Positions 24,878 through 32,502 of a DNA stretch of 64,000 bases are shown here, piece by piece. Positions within the stretch are counted from its first letter, which is position 1, and each line of letters begins with the position of its first letter. The notes under the pieces were generated by a model. That model was not told the origin of the DNA and made no database searches. It was given only the letters and a program-made list of their open reading frames with translations. The position numbers and the translations under genes are program-made. Source of the DNA: PALSA-555 sp963731625 (GTDB lineage Bacteria; Actinomycetota; Acidimicrobiia; IMCC26256; PALSA-555); NCBI GenBank assembly GCA_963731625.1, contig CAVSWH010000001.1, positions 1,630,257 to 1,694,256 on the forward strand, in the 5' to 3' direction.

Positions 24878-25789
24878 TCAGGCCGGGCGCACCACAACGC
24901 GTCGATACGGCTCCTCGCCCTCCGAGATCGTGTCGACCCCGTCGAGCTCGGCGATGGCGTCGTGCACGACCTTGCGGTCCGCCGCCGGCATGGGCTCGAG
25001 GGCCTGGTCCTGGCCGCTCTCGCGCACCTTGTCGGCCTGCTCCTCCGCGAAGCGGGCCAGGGCGGCGCGGCGCTTCGCGCGGTAGCCACCGACGTCGACG
25101 TTGATCCGCGTCCCGCGGCCCTCGGTCCGGCGCTGGACGACGGTCCGCACCAGCTCCTCGATGGCCTGCAGGGTGGCGCCCCGCGGGCCGACGAGCAGCC
25201 CGAGGTTGTCGCCCGTGACGTCGACGAGGACGCCGCCCTCCTCGTCGATCGTCGTGGCCACCGCCGCGGGCGCGCCGAAGGCGTCGACAAGACCGCGGGT
25301 GAACACCTCCGCCTCCCGCGCCTGTTCCTGCACCGACACCTCGCTCACGGGTTCCTCCCTGTTCGCCTCGTCCGATCCTCGCTCGCCCCCGCCGGAGCCG
25401 CCGCGGCCGCCGCGTCGGCGGCGTTGCCCGTCGCGAGGTGCAGCCCCGCCAGCGCTCGGCCGGCTGCGCGAGTCGCGACTAGCCCCGCGGGACTCCCCAC
25501 CACCGCCGCCGCGACTCGCGCCGCGGGACTCCCCGCCACCCCCACGGCTGGCGCCGCGGGATTCCCCGCCGCTCCGGCTGCGCCGGGGTCGTCGGTGGCG
25601 ATCCGTGGGCTTCTCCCGCGAGATCGGTCGCACCCGGGCCCGGATTCGAGCCGGGCGTCGGCCCAGCAGCCCGGCGCGGCCCTCCTCGATGACCTCGAAC
25701 TCGACCTCGTCCTCGTCCACCCCGAGGGTGTCGAGGGCCACGTCGAGCGCGGCGGCGACCGTCCGTCCTGTTGTCTCGACCCACTCCAT
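24878..25789 (-). CDS. jag: RNA-binding protein Jag (KhpB)
   Basis: This 303-residue protein begins with a Jag-N domain (1-60: MEWVETTGRTVAAALDVAL; RAGLLGRRPARI). A long basic linker (about 75-150) contains three ESRGASR units in Gly-rich surroundings. It ends with the KH domain (GDNLGLLVGPRGATLQAIEEL, read as NLGLLVGPRGATLQ) and the R3H domain (AKRRAALARFAEEQADKVRE). KhpB proteins bind RNA, form a complex with KhpA and affect cell elongation. The ATG at 25789 lies 10 bp after the yidC stop. Linkers this RG-rich are unusual and may add RNA affinity. Confidence 0.92.
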   Translation of the reverse strand: MEWVETTGRTVAAALDVALDTLGVDEDEVEFEVIEEGRAGLLGRRPARIRARVRPISREKPTDRHRRPRRSRSGGESRGASRGGGGESRGASRGGGGGESRGASRDSRSRPSAGGAAPRDGQRRRRGGRGGSGGGERGSDEANREEPVSEVSVQEQAREAEVFTRGLVDAFGAPAAVATTIDEEGGVLVDVTGDNLGLLVGPRGATLQAIEELVRTVVQRRTEGRGTRINVDVGGYRAKRRAALARFAEEQADKVRESGQDQALEPMPAADRKVVHDAIAELDGVDTISEGEEPYRRVVVRPA

Positions 25790-25799
25790 CGGGTTGGCC

Positions 25800-27038
25800 T
25801 CAGCGCTTCCGCTTCTTCTTGGTGGGGCGCGGCGAGCCAGTGGACTGGCTGCCTCCGCCGTTCGACGGGCCGCGGCTCGGCCGGGTCCCGCCGTTGCCCG
25901 CCGGCGGTGGCGGGAGCTGGAACATGGCCCGTAGCCCACCGCCGCGCGAGCGCTCCTCCGGGATGAGGTGGCGCTGCGGGAGCGAGGACGCCCGGGTCGG
26001 GGCTCGCTTCGCCGCCGGCTGGCGCGGTGTCGGCTTCGCGGCGGGCTTCGGGGGCGGCTGGCGCCCCGGCTTCTGCTTCGCCGTCGGGCGGGCTTGGCCG
26101 TTCCCGGCGCGCCCGTCGCCCTTCCCCTCATCCTCGCCGTCGTCGGGACTGCGCTCCGCGCTCGCCACGTCGATCGCGGCCGCCTTCGCGCCTCCGAGCT
26201 TCGGGGGGCTCCCGCCCGCCGTCTCCAGGCTCATGCGGCGGAAGACGATCTCCTGCTGGCCGAGCCGCCAGGTGTTGCTCACCACGAAGTAGAGGACCAG
26301 GCCGGCCGGGAAGCTGAGCGAGATGAGGCCGAAGAACACCGGGAGGACCTTCATCACCGTGTTCATCTGCTTGTTGGCGGCCGGGGTCCGGGACTGCGCC
26401 TGCTTGGTCTGCATGTACCCGGTCAAGACGACGAGGCCGACCAGCACGAAGTAGGGGATCGCCGAGACGAACCCGAGGCTGGCGTCCGTCGCCGTCTTGA
26501 ACAGGTCGACGCCGAGGAAGTTGATGTGGGTCAGGTGCGACGTCGCCCCGCCGGGGAGGACCACCTTCTGCGCGCCGCTCGCCAGCGTGACCGTCATGGC
26601 CTTGGTCGTCGCCTTGCCGCAGAGGCTGCCCCACTGGCCGCACATGGCGTTGTACAGCTGGGTGTAGGACCCGGTCTTGGGCACGTGCTGCCAGGGCGTG
26701 CGCAGCACCCGGTAGAGCACGAAGAAGATGGGCAGCTGCACCACGAGCGGCAAGCACCCGGCGAGCGGGTTGATCTTGTTCTCTTGGTAGAACTTCATCA
26801 TCTCTTCGTTGAGCTTCTGGCGGTCGCCCTTGTACTTCGCCTGCAGCTTCTTGATCTCCGGCTGCACGCGCTGCATGGCGATCATCGACTTCGCCTGCTT
26901 CGCGGTCAGCGGGTAAAGGATCAACATCACCACGAGGGTGAGGAGGATGATGGCGACGCCCAGGTTCGGGACCAGCGAGTAGACGAAGGCCAGGACCGCG
27001 CCCATCGCGTTGTAGAGGGAGTTCAGGAACGACTGCAT
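25800..27038 (-). CDS. yidC: Membrane protein insertase YidC
   Basis: This 412-residue insertase (Oxa1 family) has five membrane helices in residues 1-265. It carries the conserved PLTAKQAKSMIAMQRVQPEIKKLQ cytoplasmic hairpin (read as PLTAKQAKSM and MQRVQPEIKKLQ), NPLAGCLPLVVQLPIFFVLYRVLR (read as NPLAGCLPLVVQLP) and YFVVSNTWRLGQQ near the last helix. There is no N-terminal periplasmic domain, as in Gram-positives. The C-terminal 140 residues form a Pro/Lys/Arg-rich tail ending PTKKKRKR that may contact ribosomes. Only 10 bp separate it from jag and 10 bp from yidD. Confidence 0.97.
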   Translation of the reverse strand: MQSFLNSLYNAMGAVLAFVYSLVPNLGVAIILLTLVVMLILYPLTAKQAKSMIAMQRVQPEIKKLQAKYKGDRQKLNEEMMKFYQENKINPLAGCLPLVVQLPIFFVLYRVLRTPWQHVPKTGSYTQLYNAMCGQWGSLCGKATTKAMTVTLASGAQKVVLPGGATSHLTHINFLGVDLFKTATDASLGFVSAIPYFVLVGLVVLTGYMQTKQAQSRTPAANKQMNTVMKVLPVFFGLISLSFPAGLVLYFVVSNTWRLGQQEIVFRRMSLETAGGSPPKLGGAKAAAIDVASAERSPDDGEDEGKGDGRAGNGQARPTAKQKPGRQPPPKPAAKPTPRQPAAKRAPTRASSLPQRHLIPEERSRGGGLRAMFQLPPPPAGNGGTRPSRGPSNGGGSQSTGSPRPTKKKRKR

Positions 27039-27048
27039 GCGCGGCCTC

Positions 27049-27324
27049 TCAGGAGGAGGGGGCGGCCGAGGCCGCAGGTCGGGAACGTCTGTTCGAGGGC
27101 GGGACGGGATCGAGGCCGCCGGCGTGCCAGGGATGGCAGCGACCCACCCGCCGGACGGCGAGCCAGGCGCCCCGGGCGGCGCCGTGCTCCTCGAGCGCCT
27201 CGAGGGCGTAGGCCGAGCACGACGGGTGGAACCGGCAGCGGGGCGGCAGGTACTGGCTCAGCATCCGCCAGCCCCGGATGGGGGCCATCAGGACCCGGGC
27301 GGCGGGCGTCGGGCGCCTCGTCAT
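27049..27324 (-). CDS. yidD: Membrane protein insertion efficiency factor YidD
   Basis: This 91-residue protein shows the family core RMLSQYLPPRCRFHPSCSAYALEALEEHG, read as PPRCRFHPSCSAYALEAL, and VGRCHPWHAGGLDPVP. YidD is a small membrane-associated protein that assists YidC-dependent insertion. The gene lies between rnpA and yidC, its standard place, and its start overlaps the rnpA stop by four bases (ATGA). Confidence 0.95.
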   Translation of the reverse strand: MTRRPTPAARVLMAPIRGWRMLSQYLPPRCRFHPSCSAYALEALEEHGAARGAWLAVRRVGRCHPWHAGGLDPVPPSNRRSRPAASAAPSS

Positions 27325-27779
27325 CGGGCACTCTCGCGGAGGAGCTCGCCGACGCAGCGGCGCAGCGATTCGAACGGCATCGTCAGCGCCTCTCGGCCGG
27401 CGCCGAACAGGTAGCTGCGCGCCGGGTCGAGCGCGTCGGCGTGCGCGTGGACCGCGGCGCGCAGGCGGCGGCGGACCCGGTTGCGCTCGACGGCTCCGCC
27501 GACGCGGCGACTGACGGCGTAGGACACGCGTGGCTGATCCGACGACGCGCCTGCGTGCACGCGGACGGTGATCGGACCGCGTCGCTGCGGGCGCCTCCGA
27601 GCGAGCGCGTCGAACGTCGCACGGTCGCGGATCGGCCGCGTCAGGCGGCGAGGCGCTTGCGGCCGCGCGCGCGTCGTGCCTTGAGCACCGCTCGCCCGCC
27701 GCGCGTGCGCATCCGGCCCCGGAAGCCGTGCGTCTTCTTCCGCTTGCGGTTGTTCGGTTGGTACGTGCGCTTCACGCAT
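27321..27779 (-). CDS. rnpA: Ribonuclease P protein component, start uncertain
   Basis: The RnpA core (about 105 residues) is clear: RDRATFDALARR, VSYAVSRRVGGAVERNRVRRRLR (read as VSRRVGGAVERNRVRRRLR) and the C-terminal LRRCVGELLRES. It is the protein subunit of tRNA 5' maturation. No ATG, GTG or TTG occurs in frame between the core and an ATG at 27779, which lies 4 bp before the rpmH start. Use of that ATG gives 152 residues and nests rpmH entirely inside rnpA in another frame. The alternative is a CTG at 27644 overlapping the rpmH stop (CTGA), giving 107 residues. I give the canonical-start version; both need testing. Confidence 0.8.
   Translation of the reverse strand: MREAHVPTEQPQAEEDARLPGPDAHARRASGAQGTTRARPQAPRRLTRPIRDRATFDALARRRPQRRGPITVRVHAGASSDQPRVSYAVSRRVGGAVERNRVRRRLRAAVHAHADALDPARSYLFGAGREALTMPFESLRRCVGELLRESAR
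27641..27775 (-). CDS. rpmH: Ribosomal protein bL34
   Basis: This 44-residue protein reads MKRTYQPNNRKRKKTHGF at the start and then RGRMRTRGGRAVLKARRARG, followed by RKRLAA. It matches L34 over its whole length. The GTG start at 27775 has an AGGAGG with a 6-bp spacing, which is ideal. It is too short for most length cutoffs and lies inside the long open frame that could encode an extended RnpA. It is divergent from dnaA, the standard arrangement at bacterial origins. Confidence 0.96.
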   Translation of the reverse strand: MKRTYQPNNRKRKKTHGFRGRMRTRGGRAVLKARRARGRKRLAA

Positions 27780-28093
27780 GGCCTCCTGGAGCACGTCGAT
27801 GGCGATCGCTGGCCGCCGGTGTCGGGGCGGCGCCTTCGCGAGCGCGACGCGTGACGATCACCGCGCAGTGTAACGGGCCCTCGAAAGTCCGTCCTACCCG
27901 GCGCCGGGTGGGGGCTGGACGGCCTCCGACGCCGTCGCCACGACCTCTTGTCGCTGCTCGGAACCCAGTGCTACGTTCCGCTTCGCCGTCGTTCCGGCCT
28001 ACGACGGCACACTTCCCCATGGGGCTTCGCCCGTGACCGGCCGGTCAGCCCTGAGGGGGGAGGGGTCCGTCGCCGCTCCCGTTCTCCACAACT
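27776..28093. promoter_or_regulatory. rpmH-dnaA divergent promoter region
   Basis: This 318-bp stretch holds no gene. For dnaA (plus strand) TTGTCG at 27948-27953 and TACGTT at 27972-27977, with an 18-bp spacer, form a candidate promoter about 117 bp before the start codon. For rpmH (minus strand) TACACT, complement of 27867-27872, is a candidate -10 element; no convincing -35 is seen. DnaA-box-like sequences lie at its dnaA end. Confidence 0.6.
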
Positions 28094-28113
28094 GTGGACG
28101 CGCCTGTGGACAA
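28082..28113. promoter_or_regulatory. DnaA-box cluster over the dnaA start
   Basis: TTCTCCACA at 28082-28090 and TGTGGACGC at 28093-28101 form an inverted pair (perfect 14-bp palindrome TCCACAACTGTGGA less the centre match). TGTGGACAA at 28105-28113 is a perfect match to the high-GC DnaA box TTGTCCACA on the minus strand. The second and third boxes contain the two candidate GTG starts of dnaA. Autoregulation by DnaA is inferred. Confidence 0.7.
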
Positions 28114-29533
28114 CGAACGCTCGGCCGATCCCCCCGCTGACGAGCCCGCCCAGCGCATCTGGGACCAGGTCGAGCCCCAGGTCCGAGCCGAGCTGGCCGA
28201 ATCGACGTGGGCCACCCGGTTCCACGGCATCCACGCCCTCCGGGTCGTCGACGGCGTCCTCGTGCTCGGGGTCCCGAACGCCCTCGCCGCCGAGACCATC
28301 CGCTCCCAGTACCTCCCGATCCTCGAGTCGGCCCTCCTCCAGGTGACCGGCGCCCCCCTCGGCTTGGCGCTCCAAGTCGACACCGACGCCGGCTCCGACG
28401 AGCCCCTCCTGGCACCCGAGCCGGCACCCCTCCCGCTGGCGGCGACCCCGCATTCGCCGGCACGGACCGAGGCGACCTACGCGTCAGGCTCGTCGCTCAA
28501 CCCTCGTTACACGTTCAACCAGTTCGTGATCGGCGCCTCGAACCGCTTCGCGCACGCCGCGGCCCTCTCGGTCGCGGAGGATCCCGCGCAGGCGTACAAC
28601 CCGCTGTTCATCTACGGGCGCGCCGGCCTGGGCAAGACACACCTCCTGCACACGATCGGACACCATGTGCGCGCGGTGCGCCCAAAGCTGCGCGTCCGCT
28701 ATCTCACGACGGAGGCGTTCATGAACGACTTCGTCGAGGCGATCCGCGACCGCACTCGCATGCCCGTGTTCAAGCGGCGCTACCGCGAACTCGACGTGCT
28801 GCTCATCGACGACATCCAGTTCCTCGAGCGCACCCAGGAGCTCCAGGAGGAGTTCTTCCACACGTTCAACCAGATCCACAACGCGGGCGGCCAGATCGTG
28901 ATCTCGTCCGACCGCTCACCGAAGTCGATCGCGACGCTCGAGGACCGGCTCCGGAGCCGGTTCGAGTGGGGCCTGATCACCGACGTCCAGCCGCCCGAGT
29001 TCGAAACCCGCCTGGCCATCGTGCGCAAGAAGGCGGAGGCCGAGCATCTCCACGGCATCCCCGACGAGGTGATGACCTTCATCGCCAGCAGCATCGAGGA
29101 CAACATCCGCGAGCTCGAGGGGGCACTGATCCGGGTCGCGGCCTACTCCAGCCTCAACCGGGCGCAGCTGTCCGAGGAGGTGGCCCGCACGGTCCTGGCC
29201 GACCTCCTGCCCGAGACGAAACAGCGGGTGGTCACGCCGGTGCTGATCCTCGAGGAGACCGCGAAGCAGTTCGGCTGGACCGTCGAGGAGCTGTGCGGCA
29301 AGAGCCGCCGCCGGCCGCTCGTCACAGCCCGCCAGATCAGCATGTATGTCATGCGCCAGCTGACCGACTTCAGCTATCCGCGCATCGCCGAGGAGTTCGG
29401 TGGCCGCGACCACACGACCGTCATGTACGCCGTCGAGAAGATCCGGCTTCAGATGCACGAGCGTCACCACACGTTCGACCAGGTCAACGAGCTGATCACC
29501 CGCATCCGGGTCGGCAGCACTACCGCCACCTGA
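28094..29533 (+). CDS. dnaA: Chromosomal replication initiator DnaA
   Basis: This 479-residue initiator has the four standard domains. Domain I lies at about 18-90 (IWDQVEPQVRAELAESTWAT) and a Pro/Ala-rich linker at 95-130. The AAA+ domain carries NPRYTFNQFVIGASNRFAHA, Walker A GRAGLGKTHLLH, Walker B VLLIDDIQFLE and sensor motifs. DNA-binding domain IV carries the signature GGRDHTTVMYAVEKI. The start is GTG at 28094 or four codons later at 28106; no clear ribosome binding site separates them. It lies next to rpmH (divergent) and dnaN. Confidence 0.97.
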   Translation: MDAPVDNERSADPPADEPAQRIWDQVEPQVRAELAESTWATRFHGIHALRVVDGVLVLGVPNALAAETIRSQYLPILESALLQVTGAPLGLALQVDTDAGSDEPLLAPEPAPLPLAATPHSPARTEATYASGSSLNPRYTFNQFVIGASNRFAHAAALSVAEDPAQAYNPLFIYGRAGLGKTHLLHTIGHHVRAVRPKLRVRYLTTEAFMNDFVEAIRDRTRMPVFKRRYRELDVLLIDDIQFLERTQELQEEFFHTFNQIHNAGGQIVISSDRSPKSIATLEDRLRSRFEWGLITDVQPPEFETRLAIVRKKAEAEHLHGIPDEVMTFIASSIEDNIRELEGALIRVAAYSSLNRAQLSEEVARTVLADLLPETKQRVVTPVLILEETAKQFGWTVEELCGKSRRRPLVTARQISMYVMRQLTDFSYPRIAEEFGGRDHTTVMYAVEKIRLQMHERHHTFDQVNELITRIRVGSTTAT

Positions 29534-29774
29534 CGCATGTGGACAACGTTGTGGACGACTGGGGAAACCCTCGGTCGCGCTCTGGATAGGTTGGGCCCTT
29601 ACACCGTGCTCCCGTCGGGCCCGGTGGATCGTCCCTGCCACCTGGGGAAACCTGGGGATGACAGATCTGGCCTCTGACCTGCGCTAACAGGGGTTTCCTC
29701 CACAGTGCACAGGCCCTACAACAACAACAAACCTTGGTACTAATAGCAGCGCAAAGCGATCACCGGGAGCGCCC
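29534..29774. other. oriC: Candidate chromosomal origin (oriC), dnaA-dnaN spacer
   Basis: This is a 241-bp gene-free spacer. TGTGGACAA at 29538-29546 is a perfect DnaA box and TGTGGACGA at 29550-29558 has one mismatch. Weaker boxes occur at about 29622 (GTGGATCG) and at 29696-29704 (TCCTCCACA). A comparatively A+T-rich run with a repeated ACA unit (about 29715-29747) is the only such stretch nearby and may be the unwinding element. The dnaA-dnaN position, the boxes and the nearby parS sites all agree. The origin call is inference from known actinobacterial layouts. Confidence 0.75.
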
Positions 29775-30878
29775 GTGAAGTTCCGATGCGAACGCGACAC
29801 CCTCGCCGAGGCCGTCGGCACGGCGTATCGGGCCGTCGCGTCTCGCACCGGGGCGCTGCCCGTGCTCTCGGGTCTGCTCGTGCGCCTCCAGGCCGGCGAG
29901 GTGGAGCTCGTGGGCTCGGACCTCGAGCTGACCATCCGGGTGCGGGTCCCGGCCGAGGTCGACGGTGTCGGCAGCGCGGTCCTCGTCGCCCGGCTGCTCC
30001 AGGAGCTGATGGGTCGCCTGGCAGCGGGCGCGGTGCGCGTCGAGATCGGCGACGACCAGGCGAAGATCGAGGCCGGGCGGTTCCGGTCCGAGCTGCGGAC
30101 GCTCGCGGCGTCGGACTTTCCGCGCCTCCCGGAACCGGAGGGCCCCGGCGTGACCGTCGCCGCCGGGCCGCTCGCGCAGGGGCTGCGCCAGGTGGTGCCG
30201 GCCGCCTCGAGGGACGACGCCCGACCGATCCTGACCGGTGTGCTCCTCGCGTCGACCGCCGACGGGGTCCGCCTCGTCGCCACCGACTCCTACCGGCTGG
30301 CCGTGCGGGACCTGCCGGGTGTGAGCCTCCTCGAGGAGGGCCGGACGGTGCTCGTGGGCGCGAAGGGCCTGAGCGAGCTGCAGCGCCTCTTGCCGTCCGA
30401 CGGCGACGTCGAGGTCTTCCTCGGCGAGCGCGAGGTCACCTTCCGGCTCGACACGACCGAGCTCACTGCCCGCCTCGTGGAAGGCGAGTTCCCGAACTAC
30501 CAGCAGCTCGTCCCGAGCGGCTACCCGAACCGGCTCACCGTGGAACGCGACGCGCTCGCCGATGCGCTGAACCGTGTCCGGCTCGTCGCCGGCCAGAACC
30601 GCGACTCGAGCCCGGTGCGCCTCGCGATGAGCTCGTCGGGCGTCGAGCTGTCCGCGACGGCGCAGGACGTGGGTCAGTCCTACGAGCCGGTCGAGGCGAA
30701 GTACGAGGGGACCGAGCTCACGGTGGCGTTCAACTCACAGTTCCTCCTCGACGGGCTGGAAGCCGCGGGGTCCGCCGAGATTGTGATCGAGAGCGTCGAT
30801 CCCCTGAAGCCCGCGGTGTTGCGTGGGAGCGACGGCCCGGAGTTCCTGTATCTCCTCATGCCGGTGCGGATCGCCTGA
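29775..30878 (+). CDS. dnaN: DNA polymerase III beta clamp
   Basis: This 367-residue sliding clamp consists of three related domains of about 120 residues. It begins MKFRCERDTLAEAVGTAYRA and ends in the conserved FLYLLMPVRIA, the C-terminal MPMR-like peptide typical of DnaN. RPILTGVLL and ATDSYRLAVRDL mark the middle domain. The GTG start follows GGGAG. It tethers polymerase to DNA and is the expected partner of NucS at the left end of this window. Confidence 0.97.
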   Translation: MKFRCERDTLAEAVGTAYRAVASRTGALPVLSGLLVRLQAGEVELVGSDLELTIRVRVPAEVDGVGSAVLVARLLQELMGRLAAGAVRVEIGDDQAKIEAGRFRSELRTLAASDFPRLPEPEGPGVTVAAGPLAQGLRQVVPAASRDDARPILTGVLLASTADGVRLVATDSYRLAVRDLPGVSLLEEGRTVLVGAKGLSELQRLLPSDGDVEVFLGEREVTFRLDTTELTARLVEGEFPNYQQLVPSGYPNRLTVERDALADALNRVRLVAGQNRDSSPVRLAMSSSGVELSATAQDVGQSYEPVEAKYEGTELTVAFNSQFLLDGLEAAGSAEIVIESVDPLKPAVLRGSDGPEFLYLLMPVRIA

Positions 30879-30900
30879 GCCCGCCGCCGGGTCGTCCCGC

Positions 30901-32022
30901 GTGCACCTGACGACCCTCGCGCTCACCGAGTTCCGCTGCTATCCCGAGGCGGAGGTGACGTTCCCTCCCGCGGTCACGGTTGTCACCGGCGCGAACGGGC
31001 AGGGGAAGACGAGCCTCCTCGAGGCGATCGGCTGGCTCGCCCTCGGTCGGTCCTTCCGCGGTGTCCCCGACGCCGCGCTGGTTCGCGACCACGCCGACTG
31101 CGCGATCGTGCGAGGCAGCGTGGTCCACGACGGGAGCGTGCGCCGGGTCGATGTCGAGCTGCGCGCCGCCGGCCGTCACCGCATCCTCTTGAACGGGCAC
31201 CCGGCCGCCCGCACCCGCGACCTGCTCGGCAGCCTGCGCGTGACCGTCTTCGCGCCCGACGACCTCCAGCTGGTGAAGGCGGGGCCGGCCAGCCGGCGCG
31301 ACTACCTGGACGACCTGCTCGTCGCGGCCGTCCCGCGGTACGCCGCGGTCCGCGGCGACTTCGATCGCGTCCTCCGCCACCGCAACGCGCTCCTGCGCGG
31401 CGGGGCCCACGACGCCGAGGCCCGAGCGACCCTCGCCGTCTTCGACGATCAGCTCGTCACGATCGGTGGCGAGCTGACGCGCGGCCGGCTCCGTGTCGTG
31501 GCGCGGCTCGGGCCGATGGTCGACGTCGCGTATCGGGCGCTGGCCCACGACGCGCACGGCGTCACGGCCCGCTACGAGCCCGGATGGGACGCGAGCGAGC
31601 ACGACCTCGTCCCGGACGACGTGGAGAGTCGCCTGCGGGACGCGCTCGCCCGCACGCGGGCCCAGGAGCAGGCGCGCGGCGTCACGCTGGTCGGGCCGCA
31701 CCGTGACGAGTGGCGCCTCCAGATCGACCGACGCGACAGCCGGACGCACGCGTCGCAGGGCGAGCAGCGCAGCCTGGCGCTCGCGCTGCGCCTCGCGGCC
31801 CACCGGGTGATCACCGAGGTCGTCGGCAGCGAGCCCGTGCTCTTGCTCGACGACGTGTTCAGCGAGCTCGACGCCGACCGCGCCCGCGCCCTCGTGGCCG
31901 CCTTGCCCCCCGAGGCGCAGACGGTGATCACGACCGCGAGCAGCGTCCCGTCAGGGATCCACCCGGCCGTCCGCCTCGACGTCGGGCGCGGCCGGATCGT
32001 CGCCGCGCCGGAGCGGTCATGA
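30901..32022 (+). CDS. recF: DNA replication and repair protein RecF
   Basis: This is a 373-residue SMC-like ATPase. It begins (GTG) HLTTLALTEFRCYPEAEV, the strand that leads to Walker A GANGQGKTSLLEAIG. The signature HASQGEQRSLALALRLA (ABC-type SQG) and Walker B LLLDDVFSELDADR are intact. RecF helps load RecA at gaps through RecO and RecR. The start at 30901 is 22 bp after dnaN. Its stop overlaps the ATG of the DUF721 gene. Confidence 0.97.
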   Translation: MHLTTLALTEFRCYPEAEVTFPPAVTVVTGANGQGKTSLLEAIGWLALGRSFRGVPDAALVRDHADCAIVRGSVVHDGSVRRVDVELRAAGRHRILLNGHPAARTRDLLGSLRVTVFAPDDLQLVKAGPASRRDYLDDLLVAAVPRYAAVRGDFDRVLRHRNALLRGGAHDAEARATLAVFDDQLVTIGGELTRGRLRVVARLGPMVDVAYRALAHDAHGVTARYEPGWDASEHDLVPDDVESRLRDALARTRAQEQARGVTLVGPHRDEWRLQIDRRDSRTHASQGEQRSLALALRLAAHRVITEVVGSEPVLLLDDVFSELDADRARALVAALPPEAQTVITTASSVPSGIHPAVRLDVGRGRIVAAPERS

Positions 32023-32348
32023 GTGGGGGACGGCCGCCGGATGAGGATCCGGACTCCCCGACCCGCCTCGGCGATGCGCTGCGATCCGTGGGGAACGAGC
32101 TCGGGCTGCCCGAGCCCGACCTCGTCGCGTCCCTCGTGGACCACTGGCCCGACGTCGTCGGCCCGGCCGTCGCCGAGCACGCCCGTCCGCGCAGCCTCCG
32201 CGACGGCGTCCTGACCGTCGCGGTGGACGCGCCACCGTGGGCGACGCAGCTGCGATACCTCGAGCACGACATCCGCGCGCGCCTCCGGGAGATCAGCGGG
32301 CGCGACAGCGTCGAATCCGTCCGGATCGTCGTCGAAGCGCCGCGCTGA
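32019..32348 (+). CDS. DUF721 family protein
   Basis: This 109-residue protein lies between recF and gyrB, where actinobacteria carry a DUF721 gene. Recognisable parts are LVASLVDHWPDVVGPAVAEHARPRSLRDG (read as HWPDVVGPAVAEHARP), LTVAVDAPPWATQLRYL and the end ESVRIVV. These proteins resemble the N-terminal part of DciA-type helicase loaders, and this member may serve that role since no DnaC or DciA gene is otherwise seen here; that is inference. The ATG overlaps the recF stop (ATGA). Confidence 0.88.
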   Translation: MSGGRPPDEDPDSPTRLGDALRSVGNELGLPEPDLVASLVDHWPDVVGPAVAEHARPRSLRDGVLTVAVDAPPWATQLRYLEHDIRARLREISGRDSVESVRIVVEAPR

Positions 32349-32502
32349 GCGCGCGTGTGGGCGGGGCCACCGACAGGCCTCTGGTAAACTGACGTGTGTC
32401 GTTCGGGCTTGTTGACCATGCGTGGTGGCGTGCCGGTGGTCAGCGAGACCAGGAATCGCCCCTTCCCCCGACGCCCCCGCTCGACTGTGAGGTGCGCGCG
32501 CC

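Noticed and set aside
27641..27775. Treating the open frame over rpmH as proof of an extended RnpA
   Set aside because: L34 is strongly conserved and GC-rich, so an open second frame can arise by codon constraint alone; it is kept as a hypothesis only.
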